From: Rhizorhabdus histidinilytica
GTDB lineage: Bacteria > Pseudomonadota > Alphaproteobacteria > Sphingomonadales > Sphingomonadaceae
DNA length: 64,000 nt
NCBI RefSeq assembly: GCF_900167915.1
Contig: NZ_FUYM01000002.1
Coordinates: forward strand, 124,001 to 188,000
Reading direction: 5' to 3'
Shown here: positions 16,568 through 24,667 of the stretch, piece by piece
Position numbering within the stretch: position 1 is the first letter of the stretch
How the letters are laid out: the number at the start of each line of letters is the position of its first letter
Program-made: the position numbers and the translations under genes
Notes under the pieces: model-generated
Databases searched by the model: none
The model's input: the letters and a program-made list of their open reading frames with translations, nothing else
Told to the model about the DNA's origin: nothing

Positions 16568-16948
16568 TCAATATGCGCCGGCGTCCTGCAACGCCTCGCG
16601 CACATGGCGCCAGGCGTCGGAGACCGAGGGCAGGCCGACATAGAGCGACGCATGGACCAGCAGCTCGCGCAACTCTTCCTTGGTCGCGCCGTTCGACACG
16701 GCGCCCTTCACATGGTTGCGGAGCTGGTCGGGCCGTGCCTGCCCCACCAGCATCGCGATCGTCAGCAGGCTGCGGGTCCGCCGGTCGAGGCCGGGGCGGC
16801 TCCATATGTCGCCGAAGCAATGGCGGGTGACGAGGTCCTGGAGCGGTTCCTGGAAATCGTCGGCGGCGTCGATGCTGCGCACCCCCGGCTCACCGAACAT
16901 CTCCAGCCGCATTGCCCGGCCGCGATCGTAAAGCTCGTCCTGTTTCAT
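16568..16948 (-). CDS. Carboxymuconolactone decarboxylase family protein (PcaC-size)
   Basis: 126 residues, the size of 4-carboxymuconolactone decarboxylase. The conserved core is FQEPLQDLVTRHCFGDIWSR, RTRSLLTIAMLVGQAR and NHVKGAVSNGATKEELRELL, followed by a conserved His. PcaC-like proteins decarboxylate a gamma-carboxymuconolactone. No other protocatechuate ortho-cleavage genes are nearby, so the true substrate may be another lactone acid. It lies 19 bases before the flavin reductase gene in the same operon. Confidence 0.85.
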   Translation of the reverse strand: MKQDELYDRGRAMRLEMFGEPGVRSIDAADDFQEPLQDLVTRHCFGDIWSRPGLDRRTRSLLTIAMLVGQARPDQLRNHVKGAVSNGATKEELRELLVHASLYVGLPSVSDAWRHVREALQDAGAY

Positions 16949-16968
16949 ATCTTCTCCTTCGATCGCGG

Positions 16969-17925
16969 TCAGTCGTCTCGCGGCGACAGCAGCGGCCGGA
17001 TCGTCGCCGCCGCCCGCGCCAGTTCGTCGCGTACCGCCGCCGAGACGCCGGCGGCGCGCAGGAAACCGTGGATCATGCCGGGCGCGATCCGGTGCGACAC
17101 TTCGACGCCGGCCATCCTCATTCGTTCCGCAAGCTCACCGGCCTCGGCGCAGAGCGGATCGAGCGCCGCGGCGACGATATGGGTGGGGGGCAGGCCGGCC
17201 AGGTCGGTGCGGTCGACGGGCGCCGGACCCTCGGCCAGTCCACCGCTCCCGGCGAACAGGCGGATATAGGCCTCGATCCGCGCCCTGTTCAGCAGCGGAT
17301 CGGGCGCCGTCCGATAGGCGGGCCGGGCCGCGTCCATCGCGAAGGTGCCGTAGAAGAGCAGCAGCCCGGCGGGGATCGCCGCGCCCGCATCGCGCGCATT
17401 GGCGGCGCAGGCCAACGCCATCAGCGCGCCGGCGCTGTCGCCCGCGACGAGGATGCGCGCCGGATCGATAGCGAGGGTCGAGGCCTGGCGGATCAGCCAG
17501 CCATAGCCAGCGTCGCAATCGGCCTGCGCCTCGCGATAGGGCGCATCCGGCAGGCGGCGATAATGGACGCTGGCGACGACAGCGCCGCTTGCCTCCGCGA
17601 GCGCGGCGGTGGCGATGTCAAAGCTCGCGACGCTGCCCAGCGAAAAGCCGCCGCCGTGGAAATAGCAGATCGCCGGGCGGGGGCCGTCGCCGGCTGGATC
17701 ATGGATGCGCAGCGCGATCTCGCGCCCGGGCGCGGCGATGGCGGTGTCGAAGCTGCGCACCGCCGGGCGGTATCCCTCGGCGAAGCGGTCGGCGAGCAGG
17801 TCGCCGGAGAGCCGCATCGCGGGCAGGCCGGATGCGGGCGGTGCGCCGCGGAACAGCTCGACATAGCGGGCGATCCCCTCTGCGAGCGGGGGCGGCCCAT
17901 CCATCGCTGCCGCCGACTGCGCCAT
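16969..17925 (-). CDS. HSL-family (family IV) alpha/beta-hydrolase esterase
   Basis: 318 residues. The family signature HGGG is present as YFHGGGFSLGS (oxyanion hole) and the nucleophile as GDSAGA. The acid is in AALDPLCAEA and the His in GMIHGFLR. No signal peptide. It should hydrolyse short-chain esters, such as the product of a Baeyer-Villiger oxygenation by the adjacent LLM enzyme (inference). Its start overlaps the LLM stop by one base and it lies 20 bases before the CMD gene. Confidence 0.9.
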   Translation of the reverse strand: MAQSAAAMDGPPPLAEGIARYVELFRGAPPASGLPAMRLSGDLLADRFAEGYRPAVRSFDTAIAAPGREIALRIHDPAGDGPRPAICYFHGGGFSLGSVASFDIATAALAEASGAVVASVHYRRLPDAPYREAQADCDAGYGWLIRQASTLAIDPARILVAGDSAGALMALACAANARDAGAAIPAGLLLFYGTFAMDAARPAYRTAPDPLLNRARIEAYIRLFAGSGGLAEGPAPVDRTDLAGLPPTHIVAAALDPLCAEAGELAERMRMAGVEVSHRIAPGMIHGFLRAAGVSAAVRDELARAAATIRPLLSPRDD

Positions 17926-19115
17926 CAGCCGACCGCTTCGTAGCGCACGTCCAGCGGGATCTCGGCCAGCTCGGCGAGGCGGGGGGCCACCTCGCGCGCG
18001 ACCAGGGTCAGGTTGTCGACCGTGTCGGCGTGATCGAGTTCACCGGCCTGACCCATCATCAGCAGATTGCCGAAGCCGCCGGTCTCCGCGTTGAACCGGA
18101 CGAGCTGCTCGTACACCTCGTCGGGGGTACCCACGAACATCAGGCCCGCGTCCATATATTCCTCGATCGACCCATCGACCGGCACCGGCTTGCCGTTGCG
18201 CATCCGCGGCCGCATCGCCGTCGGACCGGCCTGGAGCATGCGGACATTGGCCTCGACCGGGTTGAATCCCCAGGGATTGCGGAACTGGGGATCGAGGCGG
18301 GCGGCGGTGGTGAAATAGCTCTTCATCGCCTCGGCGCGGCGGAAGGCGGTCGCGCGGTCGCCGGCACAGGCAACCACCGCCAGATAGGCGAGCCGGTCGA
18401 GCCCAGGCTGGCATCCGTGCGCCTCGGCATAAGCCTCGCGGTAGCCGGCGAAGACCGAGCGGGCGACCGCGCCCGACAGGAAGGTCGCGCAGGTATAGCC
18501 GAGCTTGCCGTAGCCCCGCGCGCTGCCGGCGCTCGACGCGGTCATCCAGATCGGCGGATGCGGCTGCCGGATCGGGCGCGGCCAGAGGCTGGCGGTGCGA
18601 TAGTGGAAATGCTCGCCCTCCCAGGAGAAATTGTCGCCCTGATTGGTGAGCGCGGCGAGGATCAAGTCGTGCGCCTCCCAGAAGCGTTCCATGAACCCGG
18701 TCGGCTGGCGGTTGGACATGAACAGCTCATAGGCCGCACCCTTGACCAGCCCGACCTCGAGCCGTCCGCCCGACAGCGCGTCGACCATCGCGATCTCCTC
18801 CGCCACCCGCAGCGGGTTCGCGCGGTTGGCGAGCGGGATGCCGAGCGCCAGGAGCCGCGCCCGGCTGGTCTGCCGCGCGAGGATGGCGAGCGTGGTCATG
18901 CAGGAGGTCGACATGCAGGTCGCGGCGGCATGGTGCTCGTTGACCATGATGTTCAGGCCCAGCTCGTCGGCCAGCATATATTCGTCGAGATAGCGATTGA
19001 GCAGCCGCCCGGCCTCGTTCGGGTCGCAATGATGCTGGGGCAGGGTGACGCGCATCGCGCCGGGAAGCTGGAAGGCCGGATGATAGGCCTGTTCGGAGAA
19101 TTGCCAGATGATCAT
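17925..19115 (-). CDS. LLM-class flavin-dependent monooxygenase (second)
   Basis: 396 residues with a luciferase-like fold: N-terminal MIIWQFSEQAYHP, LNIMVNEHH, ALGIPLANRANPLRVAEEIA, GRLEVGLVKG and PHPPIWMTAS. It is only distantly similar to the LLM at 11121, so the two probably act on different intermediates. Reduced FMN would come from the reductase at 16009. It is second in the operon, after the alpha/beta hydrolase and overlapping the esterase gene by one base. The oxygenase-esterase order suggests Baeyer-Villiger cleavage followed by ester hydrolysis. Confidence 0.88.
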   Translation of the reverse strand: MIIWQFSEQAYHPAFQLPGAMRVTLPQHHCDPNEAGRLLNRYLDEYMLADELGLNIMVNEHHAAATCMSTSCMTTLAILARQTSRARLLALGIPLANRANPLRVAEEIAMVDALSGGRLEVGLVKGAAYELFMSNRQPTGFMERFWEAHDLILAALTNQGDNFSWEGEHFHYRTASLWPRPIRQPHPPIWMTASSAGSARGYGKLGYTCATFLSGAVARSVFAGYREAYAEAHGCQPGLDRLAYLAVVACAGDRATAFRRAEAMKSYFTTAARLDPQFRNPWGFNPVEANVRMLQAGPTAMRPRMRNGKPVPVDGSIEEYMDAGLMFVGTPDEVYEQLVRFNAETGGFGNLLMMGQAGELDHADTVDNLTLVAREVAPRLAELAEIPLDVRYEAVG

Positions 19116-19136
19116 GCCGTATCCGATCCTTGAGCT

Positions 19137-19931
19137 TCAGCGGCCGGCGAAGGCGGCGATATGGGCGGACAGCGCTTCGGGCCTGTCGGCGTGGAGCCGG
19201 TGGCCGGCGGCCTCGATGACGGCGACATCGGCCTTGGGCAGCGCCGCGGCATAGGCTTGCCGATAGGCGGGGCCGATGATCGCATCCTCCTCGCCCCAGG
19301 CGATCAGCGTCGGGCAGGTAACGCGGTGTAGCCGGTCGGCCAGCTTGGGATTGTGCATATAGGGCGTCCAGCCGTAGCGGCTCAGCGCCTCGTCGTTGCG
19401 CATCGTGCGGCGCAGCCGGTCCTCCGGCAGGCTCGACAGCGCCGGCTCCTGCCGGTTGAGCCGGATGTTGAGCTCCTGCCGCGACAGCATGAAGATGTCG
19501 GCGACGTGCTGCTCGCGCCGGTCGGCGGTGCGCAGACCGAAGGGGGAGGCGAGGATCAGCGTCGCGACCCGCTCGGGCGCCTTGGTCGCGATCTCGGCCG
19601 CGACCCAGCCGCCGAAGCTGCTGCCGACGATCACCGGCCGGTCGAGCCCCAGCACGTCCATCAGGTCGAGGTAGAAATAGCCGAGATCGTCGACCCGGTT
19701 GAGGTTCCGCGGCTGGTCCGACGTGCCGAAGCCGGGATGCGAGGGGGCGTGGACGGTGAAGGCGCCGGCCAACTCGCGCAGCAGCGGCGCCGATCCCTCG
19801 ATCCCGTCGATCCCGTGCAGGAACAGCAGCGGCGGCCCGTCGCCGGCGGTGAACAGCTCGATCTTCGTGCCCAGCACGTCGAGCGTCGACAGCGTGCCGA
19901 AATCCAGTTCGTCGAGGGCGTCGGTCGCCAT
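19137..19931 (-). CDS. Alpha/beta-hydrolase, meta-cleavage-product hydrolase-like
   Basis: 264 residues from ATG 19931 (GGGGA upstream). An upstream in-frame start at 20003 would extend into the LysR promoter. The oxyanion HG is in FLHGIDGIEG, the nucleophile in VGSSFGGWVAAE, the acid in GEEDAIIGP and the His in AAGHRLHADRPE. This resembles BphD/MhpC C-C hydrolases and related enzymes. It is the first gene of the long minus-strand operon and divergent from the LysR gene. Hydrolysis of the extradiol dioxygenase product is possible, though an esterase role cannot be excluded. Confidence 0.83.
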   Translation of the reverse strand: MATDALDELDFGTLSTLDVLGTKIELFTAGDGPPLLFLHGIDGIEGSAPLLRELAGAFTVHAPSHPGFGTSDQPRNLNRVDDLGYFYLDLMDVLGLDRPVIVGSSFGGWVAAEIATKAPERVATLILASPFGLRTADRREQHVADIFMLSRQELNIRLNRQEPALSSLPEDRLRRTMRNDEALSRYGWTPYMHNPKLADRLHRVTCPTLIAWGEEDAIIGPAYRQAYAAALPKADVAVIEAAGHRLHADRPEALSAHIAAFAGR

Positions 19932-20014
19932 CGCATCATCCCCATGTCCATTGTCGAAGGCGATGGTGTTGCACGCCGACCGATAATTCCAATTCTTTGT
20001 CATTGAGGTTTCGA

Positions 20015-20027
20015 TACCTGCTGGTTA
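20015..20027. promoter_or_regulatory. Candidate LysR binding box (T-N11-A)
   Basis: TACCTGCTGGTTA matches the T-N11-A LysR box with partial dyad symmetry (TA-CC against GG-TTA). It lies 11 bases before the LysR start and about 85 bases before the divergent hydrolase operon start, in an AT-richer 106-base spacer. This is the usual place for LysR autoregulation and activation of a divergent operon. Confidence 0.45.
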
Positions 20028-20037
20028 TCTATCGGTC

Positions 20038-20946
20038 ATGGACCTCAGGCATCTCCGCTACTTCCGGGCGATCGGCCGCGAGGAGCATTTCGGTCGCGCC
20101 GCGCTTCAGCTGCGGGTCGCGCAGCCCGCGCTCACCCGCCAGATCAAGGACCTGGAGGCGGAGCTCGGCGTCGAGCTGTTCGAACGGCTGCCGCGCGGTG
20201 TGCGGCTGTCCGCGGCGGGGCAGGTATTCCTCCGGGATGTCGAGGACATCCTTGCCCAGGTCGATCGTGCGGTCGATCGTGCGCGGCGGTTGGCAAGCGG
20301 CCATCTCGGCACGATCCGGGTCGGCCTCAGCGAGATCATCTCGGGCCATGGCTTCATTTCCTATGGCCTGCTCAAATTCCGCGAAGGTGAACCCGGCGTC
20401 GTGCTCGACCTCAAGTCGATGGGCTCGATGCAGCAGATCATGGCGCTGAAGGATGGCACCATCGATGCCGGCATCGTCTATGACGCGCATGTCGACGACC
20501 GGGACGGCCCGCTGATCGATCGTGCCCGGATCGGCGTCGGCCACACCATGCTGGCGGTGCATGAGGGGCACCGGCTGGCCGGCCGCGCTGCGGTGACGAT
20601 GGACGAGCTGGCCGACGAGCCCGCACTGTGGCCGACCCGGCGGACCGCGCCCGGCTATTACGATCGGCTCATGGCCGCCTGCACCGCGGCCGGCGGGGCG
20701 CCGCGCATCGTTCAGGAATGCACGACAAACTCGATCCTGCTGAGCCTCGTCGCGGTGGGAATGGGGATCGGCTTCGTCACCGTCTCGCCGCCGCTCGCCT
20801 CCTTCCACAATATCCGGCTGGTGCCGATCACCGGCCTCGACCTGGGCTTCGACGTGCTCCTGGTCTGGCGGCGGAGCGACCGATCGGCGGCGCTGCACCG
20901 CTTCATCGAGATGATGGTCCCGGCCGCGGATCGCCCTCCTGCCTGA
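20038..20946 (+). CDS. LysR-family transcriptional regulator
   Basis: 302 residues. The N-terminal winged HTH is MDLRHLRYFRAI, then HFGRAALQLRVAQPALTRQI, followed by a linker helix and a periplasmic-binding-protein-like effector domain. It has the CbnR/CatR-like start common in regulators of aromatic pathways. It is divergent from the ten-gene block starting with the alpha/beta hydrolase, so it is the probable activator of that operon. The effector is unknown. Confidence 0.92.
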   Translation: MDLRHLRYFRAIGREEHFGRAALQLRVAQPALTRQIKDLEAELGVELFERLPRGVRLSAAGQVFLRDVEDILAQVDRAVDRARRLASGHLGTIRVGLSEIISGHGFISYGLLKFREGEPGVVLDLKSMGSMQQIMALKDGTIDAGIVYDAHVDDRDGPLIDRARIGVGHTMLAVHEGHRLAGRAAVTMDELADEPALWPTRRTAPGYYDRLMAACTAAGGAPRIVQECTTNSILLSLVAVGMGIGFVTVSPPLASFHNIRLVPITGLDLGFDVLLVWRRSDRSAALHRFIEMMVPAADRPPA

Positions 20947-21026
20947 GCGCGTTCGTGCCGCGTCCTCCCTCGCGGGTGACAGGAAGGGCGTTCCGTCCTG
21001 CTATCCTTCGGTCAGAGGAGAGCATG

Positions 21027-21548
21027 ATGACCGACGCACGACCGCTGAAGGGGCTGTACCACTTCGCCTATCCCTGCCGCGATGCCGAGGAAACGCGCCA
21101 CTTCTACGAGGACATATTGGGCCTGCCGCTCGTCAACTGCATGTTGTCCGAACGGGTCCCGAGCACCGGCGAGGAACAGCCCTATGTCCATTTCTTCTTC
21201 GAACTGGGCGACGGTTCCTACATCGCCTTCTTCGACCTGGGCGGGGAGGAGATGCCCGCACCGTCGCCGAACACGCCGGACTGGGTGCAGCATTTCGCGA
21301 TCGAGACCGAATCGGTCGCCGATGTCGAGGCGATGCGCCGGCGACTCGCCGAGCATGGCGTGAAGACGACGCCGCTGGTCGATCATGGCTTCGTCCGCTC
21401 CATCTATTTCTTCGATCCGAACGGCCTGCGGCTGGAGATCGCCGCGCGCACCGAGGCACCCGGCTTCCTCGCCGCGGCAGCGAGCGAGGCGCATGCGACG
21501 CTGGCGGTCTGGAACCGGCGCAAGCATGGCGAGCCGGCTACCGCCTGA
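21027..21548 (+). CDS. VOC-superfamily protein (glyoxalase/dioxygenase fold)
   Basis: 173 residues from ATG 21027, with AGGAG 6 bases upstream; the adjacent ATG 21024 is equally possible. The metal triad looks complete: His in LYHFAYPCRD, His in WVQHFAIE and Glu in LRLEIAAR. It is a short single-module VOC protein, so it is not a BphC-type two-domain dioxygenase. It may be a small extradiol dioxygenase, isomerase or lyase. It lies between the LysR gene and the second IclR gene, all on the plus strand. Confidence 0.8.
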   Translation: MTDARPLKGLYHFAYPCRDAEETRHFYEDILGLPLVNCMLSERVPSTGEEQPYVHFFFELGDGSYIAFFDLGGEEMPAPSPNTPDWVQHFAIETESVADVEAMRRRLAEHGVKTTPLVDHGFVRSIYFFDPNGLRLEIAARTEAPGFLAAAASEAHATLAVWNRRKHGEPATA

Positions 21549-21628
21549 CCATCGATCGCCGCGCCGGGTGGACAGACGGGCGATGGCCCGGCAGGAATGA
21601 GGGATCGAGAGGGAGGGGCGTAATTCCG

Positions 21629-22414
21629 ATGGCCGATGCGGAGCAGTCGCGCAGGCGGGTCCAGTCGATCGAGGTGGGGTTCCGGGTGCTGCGCGTGCTG
21701 CGCATGGCCGAAGGGCCGCTGCCGCTGCGCGAGGTCGCCGCGCGTGCGGCGATGCCACCCAGCAAGGTCCATCTCTACCTCGTCAGCTTCGTGCGCGAGA
21801 ACATGGCCTACCAAGACCCGCGCACCGGCTTCTACGGGCTTGGCTCCTTCGCGATCCAGCTCGGCCTCGCGGCGGTGCGCCAGCTCGACATCGTCGGCGC
21901 GGCGGGCGACGTGCTGCTTGATCTGCGCGACCGTACCGACTGCGCGGTCTACCTGACGCTCTGGGGAGATCAGGGCCCCTGCGTCGTCGCCAAGGCGGAC
22001 GGCAACCTGCAGGGCGCCTTCACGCTGCGCCTTGGTTATATCCTGCCGGCGGCGACCACTGCGACGGGGCAGGTCTTCGTCGCCCATCTGCCGCGCGAGG
22101 AGATCGAGCGCGTGCTGGCGGCGCAGCGCGAGACGAGCATGCCGCATATGGTCCGTGCGCGCGATCGCGCGGTCGACCTCGACCAGATCGCGGCCGAGGT
22201 GCGCGAGCGCGGCTACGGATCGACGGCGGGACGCCTCAATCAGAATTTCGCCGGCCTCGCCGCTCCGATCTTCGCCGCCGACGGCCGGCTGGGTGCGGTG
22301 CTGACGCTGCTCGGCCCGACCGACTATGTCTCCGGCGACCGTCAGGAGAGCTTCGCCGCGATGCTGATGGAGGCGGCGGCAGGCGTTACCGCCGGCATCC
22401 GCACCGGGCACTGA
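21629..22414 (+). CDS. IclR-family transcriptional regulator (copy B)
   Basis: 261 residues. The winged HTH is in LPLREVAARAAMPPSKVHLY, followed by an IclR effector domain. It is a close paralogue of the protein at 7865: the first 100 or so residues are nearly the same apart from conservative changes, and the C-terminal parts diverge more. GGGAGGGG is 9 bases upstream. Both genes also share GGGTGGACAGA about 50 bases before the start (here 21566-21576). The palindrome found beside copy A is absent here, so the targets may be shared rather than local. Confidence 0.9.
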   Translation: MADAEQSRRRVQSIEVGFRVLRVLRMAEGPLPLREVAARAAMPPSKVHLYLVSFVRENMAYQDPRTGFYGLGSFAIQLGLAAVRQLDIVGAAGDVLLDLRDRTDCAVYLTLWGDQGPCVVAKADGNLQGAFTLRLGYILPAATTATGQVFVAHLPREEIERVLAAQRETSMPHMVRARDRAVDLDQIAAEVRERGYGSTAGRLNQNFAGLAAPIFAADGRLGAVLTLLGPTDYVSGDRQESFAAMLMEAAAGVTAGIRTGH

Positions 22415-22424
22415 AGGCGCTGGC

Positions 22425-24125
22425 TCAGCGCTTCCCGGACGCGGCGTCGATCTCGGCCGCCAAGTCCTCGATGCGATAGGGCTTCAGGAGCAGCCGCACC
22501 CCCTCGGCGGCGGCCGAGGCGGCAGCGGCGCTGTATCCCGTCATCAGCACCACCGGCAGCCGCGGCCATCGCCGGGCAATCGCACGGACGAGATCGAGGC
22601 CGCTCATGGCGCCGGGCATGACCATGTCGGACAGGACAAGCTCCACCTCCGCCTCGCCTTCCAGGCATTCGAGCGCCTTGTCGGCGGAAGCGACATGGTG
22701 ATGATCGAAGCCGAGCTCGTCGAGCATGCCGCCGACCATCGTCGCGACCGCCTCGTCGTCCTCGACCAGCAGCGCTCTCCGCCGCCCCTCGGTACGCCTG
22801 GCGGCCGTCGGCGCCGCGACGGCCGGAGGGCGCTTGGTGGTGCGCGGCAGCAGGACGCACATCACCGTCCCCTGTCCGGGCTGGCTGGTCACCTCGATTT
22901 CGCCGCCCGACGACTGCACGAAGCCGTAGACCTGGCTGAGGCCAAGGCCGGTGCCCTGGCCAACGCCCTTGGTCGTGAAGAAGGGCTCGAAGATCTTCGC
23001 GATCTTGTCCTCGGCGATGCCGACCCCGGTGTCGGCGATCGCGAGCAGGACGCGGTCGCCGCCTTCGGCCCGCCTCTCATTGCGCGCGGTGATGGTGATG
23101 GTGCCGCCCTCGGGCATCGCGTCGCGCGCGTTCAGCGCCATGTTGAGCACCGCCACCTCGAGTTGGGATGCATCGACCTCGACCGGCCACAGGTCGGGGG
23201 CGAGGTCGAAACGGATCGCGACATTCTCGCGCAGCGACCGGTCGAGCAGCGTGTCCATGCCGTGCAGCCGATCGGCCAGGTCGATCACCTCCGGGTTGAG
23301 CGGGGAGCGGCGGGCGAAGGTTAGCAGCTGCTGGGTGAGCTTGGCGCCACGGTCGACCGCCTGGCGGATGCCGGTCTTGAGCCGCTCGCGCTTGGCCGGG
23401 TCGCTGGTGCGTTCGAGCAGCTCAAGCCCGCTCGACGCGACCATCAGCAGATTGTTGAAATCGTGGGCGACGCCGCCGGTGAGCTGGCCCATCGCCTCCA
23501 TCTTCTGGGCCTGCCGCAGCGCGGCCTCGGCCTTTTGCCGGCTGTCGATCTCGTTCTTGAGCTGTGCGTGCGAATGGCTGAGCGAGGCATAGGCGGCGCC
23601 CAGCAACGCGACCAGCAGCGAGGCGAGGATGACGATCAGGGCGATGCCGAGGTAGCGCAGCGCCCGGCGCAGCCCGCTCTCGATCGAGAAGCGCAGATAG
23701 ACCGATCCGATCCGGGTGTCGTTCTGGGCGACGGGTGCCGTCACGATCAGGTCAGGCCCCTGAAGCGTGGGGGCGGTCAGCCGGCCGACCGTCGGCAGCA
23801 CGGTGCCGGGCTGGGCGAAGCCGGCGACCAGATGGCCCTGCGGATCATAGGCCGCGGCGGCCTGGATCGTCGCGTCGTTGCGGAAGGCGTTCAGATATTC
23901 GCGGGTGGCGCCGTCGTCGTTGAAGGCCAGCGGCGCGGCCAGGCTGCTGGCGAGGATCTGCGCCTGGACGCTGGCTTGGCGGAGCCTCTCGGCCTTTCCA
24001 TAGCGGTCGTTCTGGATCGCCAGGGCGAGCGCGGCGGCCATCAGCGCGAGCGCGATGAGCAACGCGACGATCGGGCTCGCGGTCAGGCGGCGCGCAAGGC
24101 GCATCAGGGATTCGGGCATAGCCAT
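22425..24125 (-). CDS. Hybrid histidine kinase with CHASE8-like sensor and C-terminal receiver
   Basis: 566 residues. TM1 is at about 18-37 and a periplasmic domain at about 40-155 resembles CHASE8 (ILASSLAAPLAFNDDGATRE and YDPQGHLVAGF). TM2 is at about 159-182. HisKA has His221 in GGVAHDFNNL, HATPase_c has NARDAMPEGG, DTGVGI and GTGLGLSQVYGF, and the receiver domain has Asp500 in LSDMVMP. Its start overlaps the YfiR stop (TGATG). In the Yfi system the CHASE8 domain of a diguanylate cyclase is held by YfiR; here the same sensor appears on a kinase. No DNA-binding output domain is present, so the phosphorelay target lies elsewhere. Confidence 0.9.
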   Translation of the reverse strand: MAMPESLMRLARRLTASPIVALLIALALMAAALALAIQNDRYGKAERLRQASVQAQILASSLAAPLAFNDDGATREYLNAFRNDATIQAAAAYDPQGHLVAGFAQPGTVLPTVGRLTAPTLQGPDLIVTAPVAQNDTRIGSVYLRFSIESGLRRALRYLGIALIVILASLLVALLGAAYASLSHSHAQLKNEIDSRQKAEAALRQAQKMEAMGQLTGGVAHDFNNLLMVASSGLELLERTSDPAKRERLKTGIRQAVDRGAKLTQQLLTFARRSPLNPEVIDLADRLHGMDTLLDRSLRENVAIRFDLAPDLWPVEVDASQLEVAVLNMALNARDAMPEGGTITITARNERRAEGGDRVLLAIADTGVGIAEDKIAKIFEPFFTTKGVGQGTGLGLSQVYGFVQSSGGEIEVTSQPGQGTVMCVLLPRTTKRPPAVAAPTAARRTEGRRRALLVEDDEAVATMVGGMLDELGFDHHHVASADKALECLEGEAEVELVLSDMVMPGAMSGLDLVRAIARRWPRLPVVLMTGYSAAAASAAAEGVRLLLKPYRIEDLAAEIDAASGKR

Positions 24126-24667
24126 CACGGGTTCACCGTCACTGCCAGCTCGAGCAATTTCGAGCTGATCGTCAGATGCGCAGCGCGGGCGGCGCCGTTG
24201 TCGATCTCGAACCGGATCCGGCCGCCCTGCCGGACGAACCTGATCATCCCGCCGTCGACCCCGGCGGACTTGTCGCTGATCGTCAGCATCGATTTGCCGG
24301 CACCCTCGACCAGCGCACCGTCGGTCCCGGCGCCGATGACGAGGATCTGGCAGTCTCCCGCCGAGGCGGCGTCGGCGACGCGTCGGACCTGGACCGGCCG
24401 TCCACGGACTCTTTGCCCGCGCGCGAGGTCATCGATTACCGGCCCGAACGAATCGCGCCCCGACAGGCAGATCAGGAACGGGCTGCCGGGTCCCGCGAAC
24501 GCCGCCGCCGGCCATTCGACGAACGGCGCGAATTTGGTGACGTAGCTGGCCTTGATCGCCTGTTCGAGCGGCGCCGCCGGTCCTGCGCCGGCATAGACGG
24601 CGACCATCGCTCCGACGATCGACCGGAAGCATCGCCGCATGGGCGCCGGGACGTTCAAAGATGCCAT
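24125..24667 (-). CDS. YfiR-family (DUF4154) periplasmic protein
   Basis: 180 residues. The DUF4154 pattern is visible: IKASYVTKFAPFVEWP, then FLICLSGRDSFG, CQILVIGAG, SMLTISDK and GGMIRFVRQGGRIRFEID. The N-terminal signal peptide is clearer if translation starts at ATG 24640 (MRRCFRSIVGAMVAVYAGAG), which is a good alternative start. YfiR proteins bind the periplasmic sensor domain of an inner-membrane partner. The overlapping kinase gene with a CHASE8-like domain is the obvious partner. The gene also overlaps the end of the TonB receptor gene by 13 bases. Confidence 0.85.
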   Translation of the reverse strand: MASLNVPAPMRRCFRSIVGAMVAVYAGAGPAAPLEQAIKASYVTKFAPFVEWPAAAFAGPGSPFLICLSGRDSFGPVIDDLARGQRVRGRPVQVRRVADAASAGDCQILVIGAGTDGALVEGAGKSMLTISDKSAGVDGGMIRFVRQGGRIRFEIDNGAARAAHLTISSKLLELAVTVNP

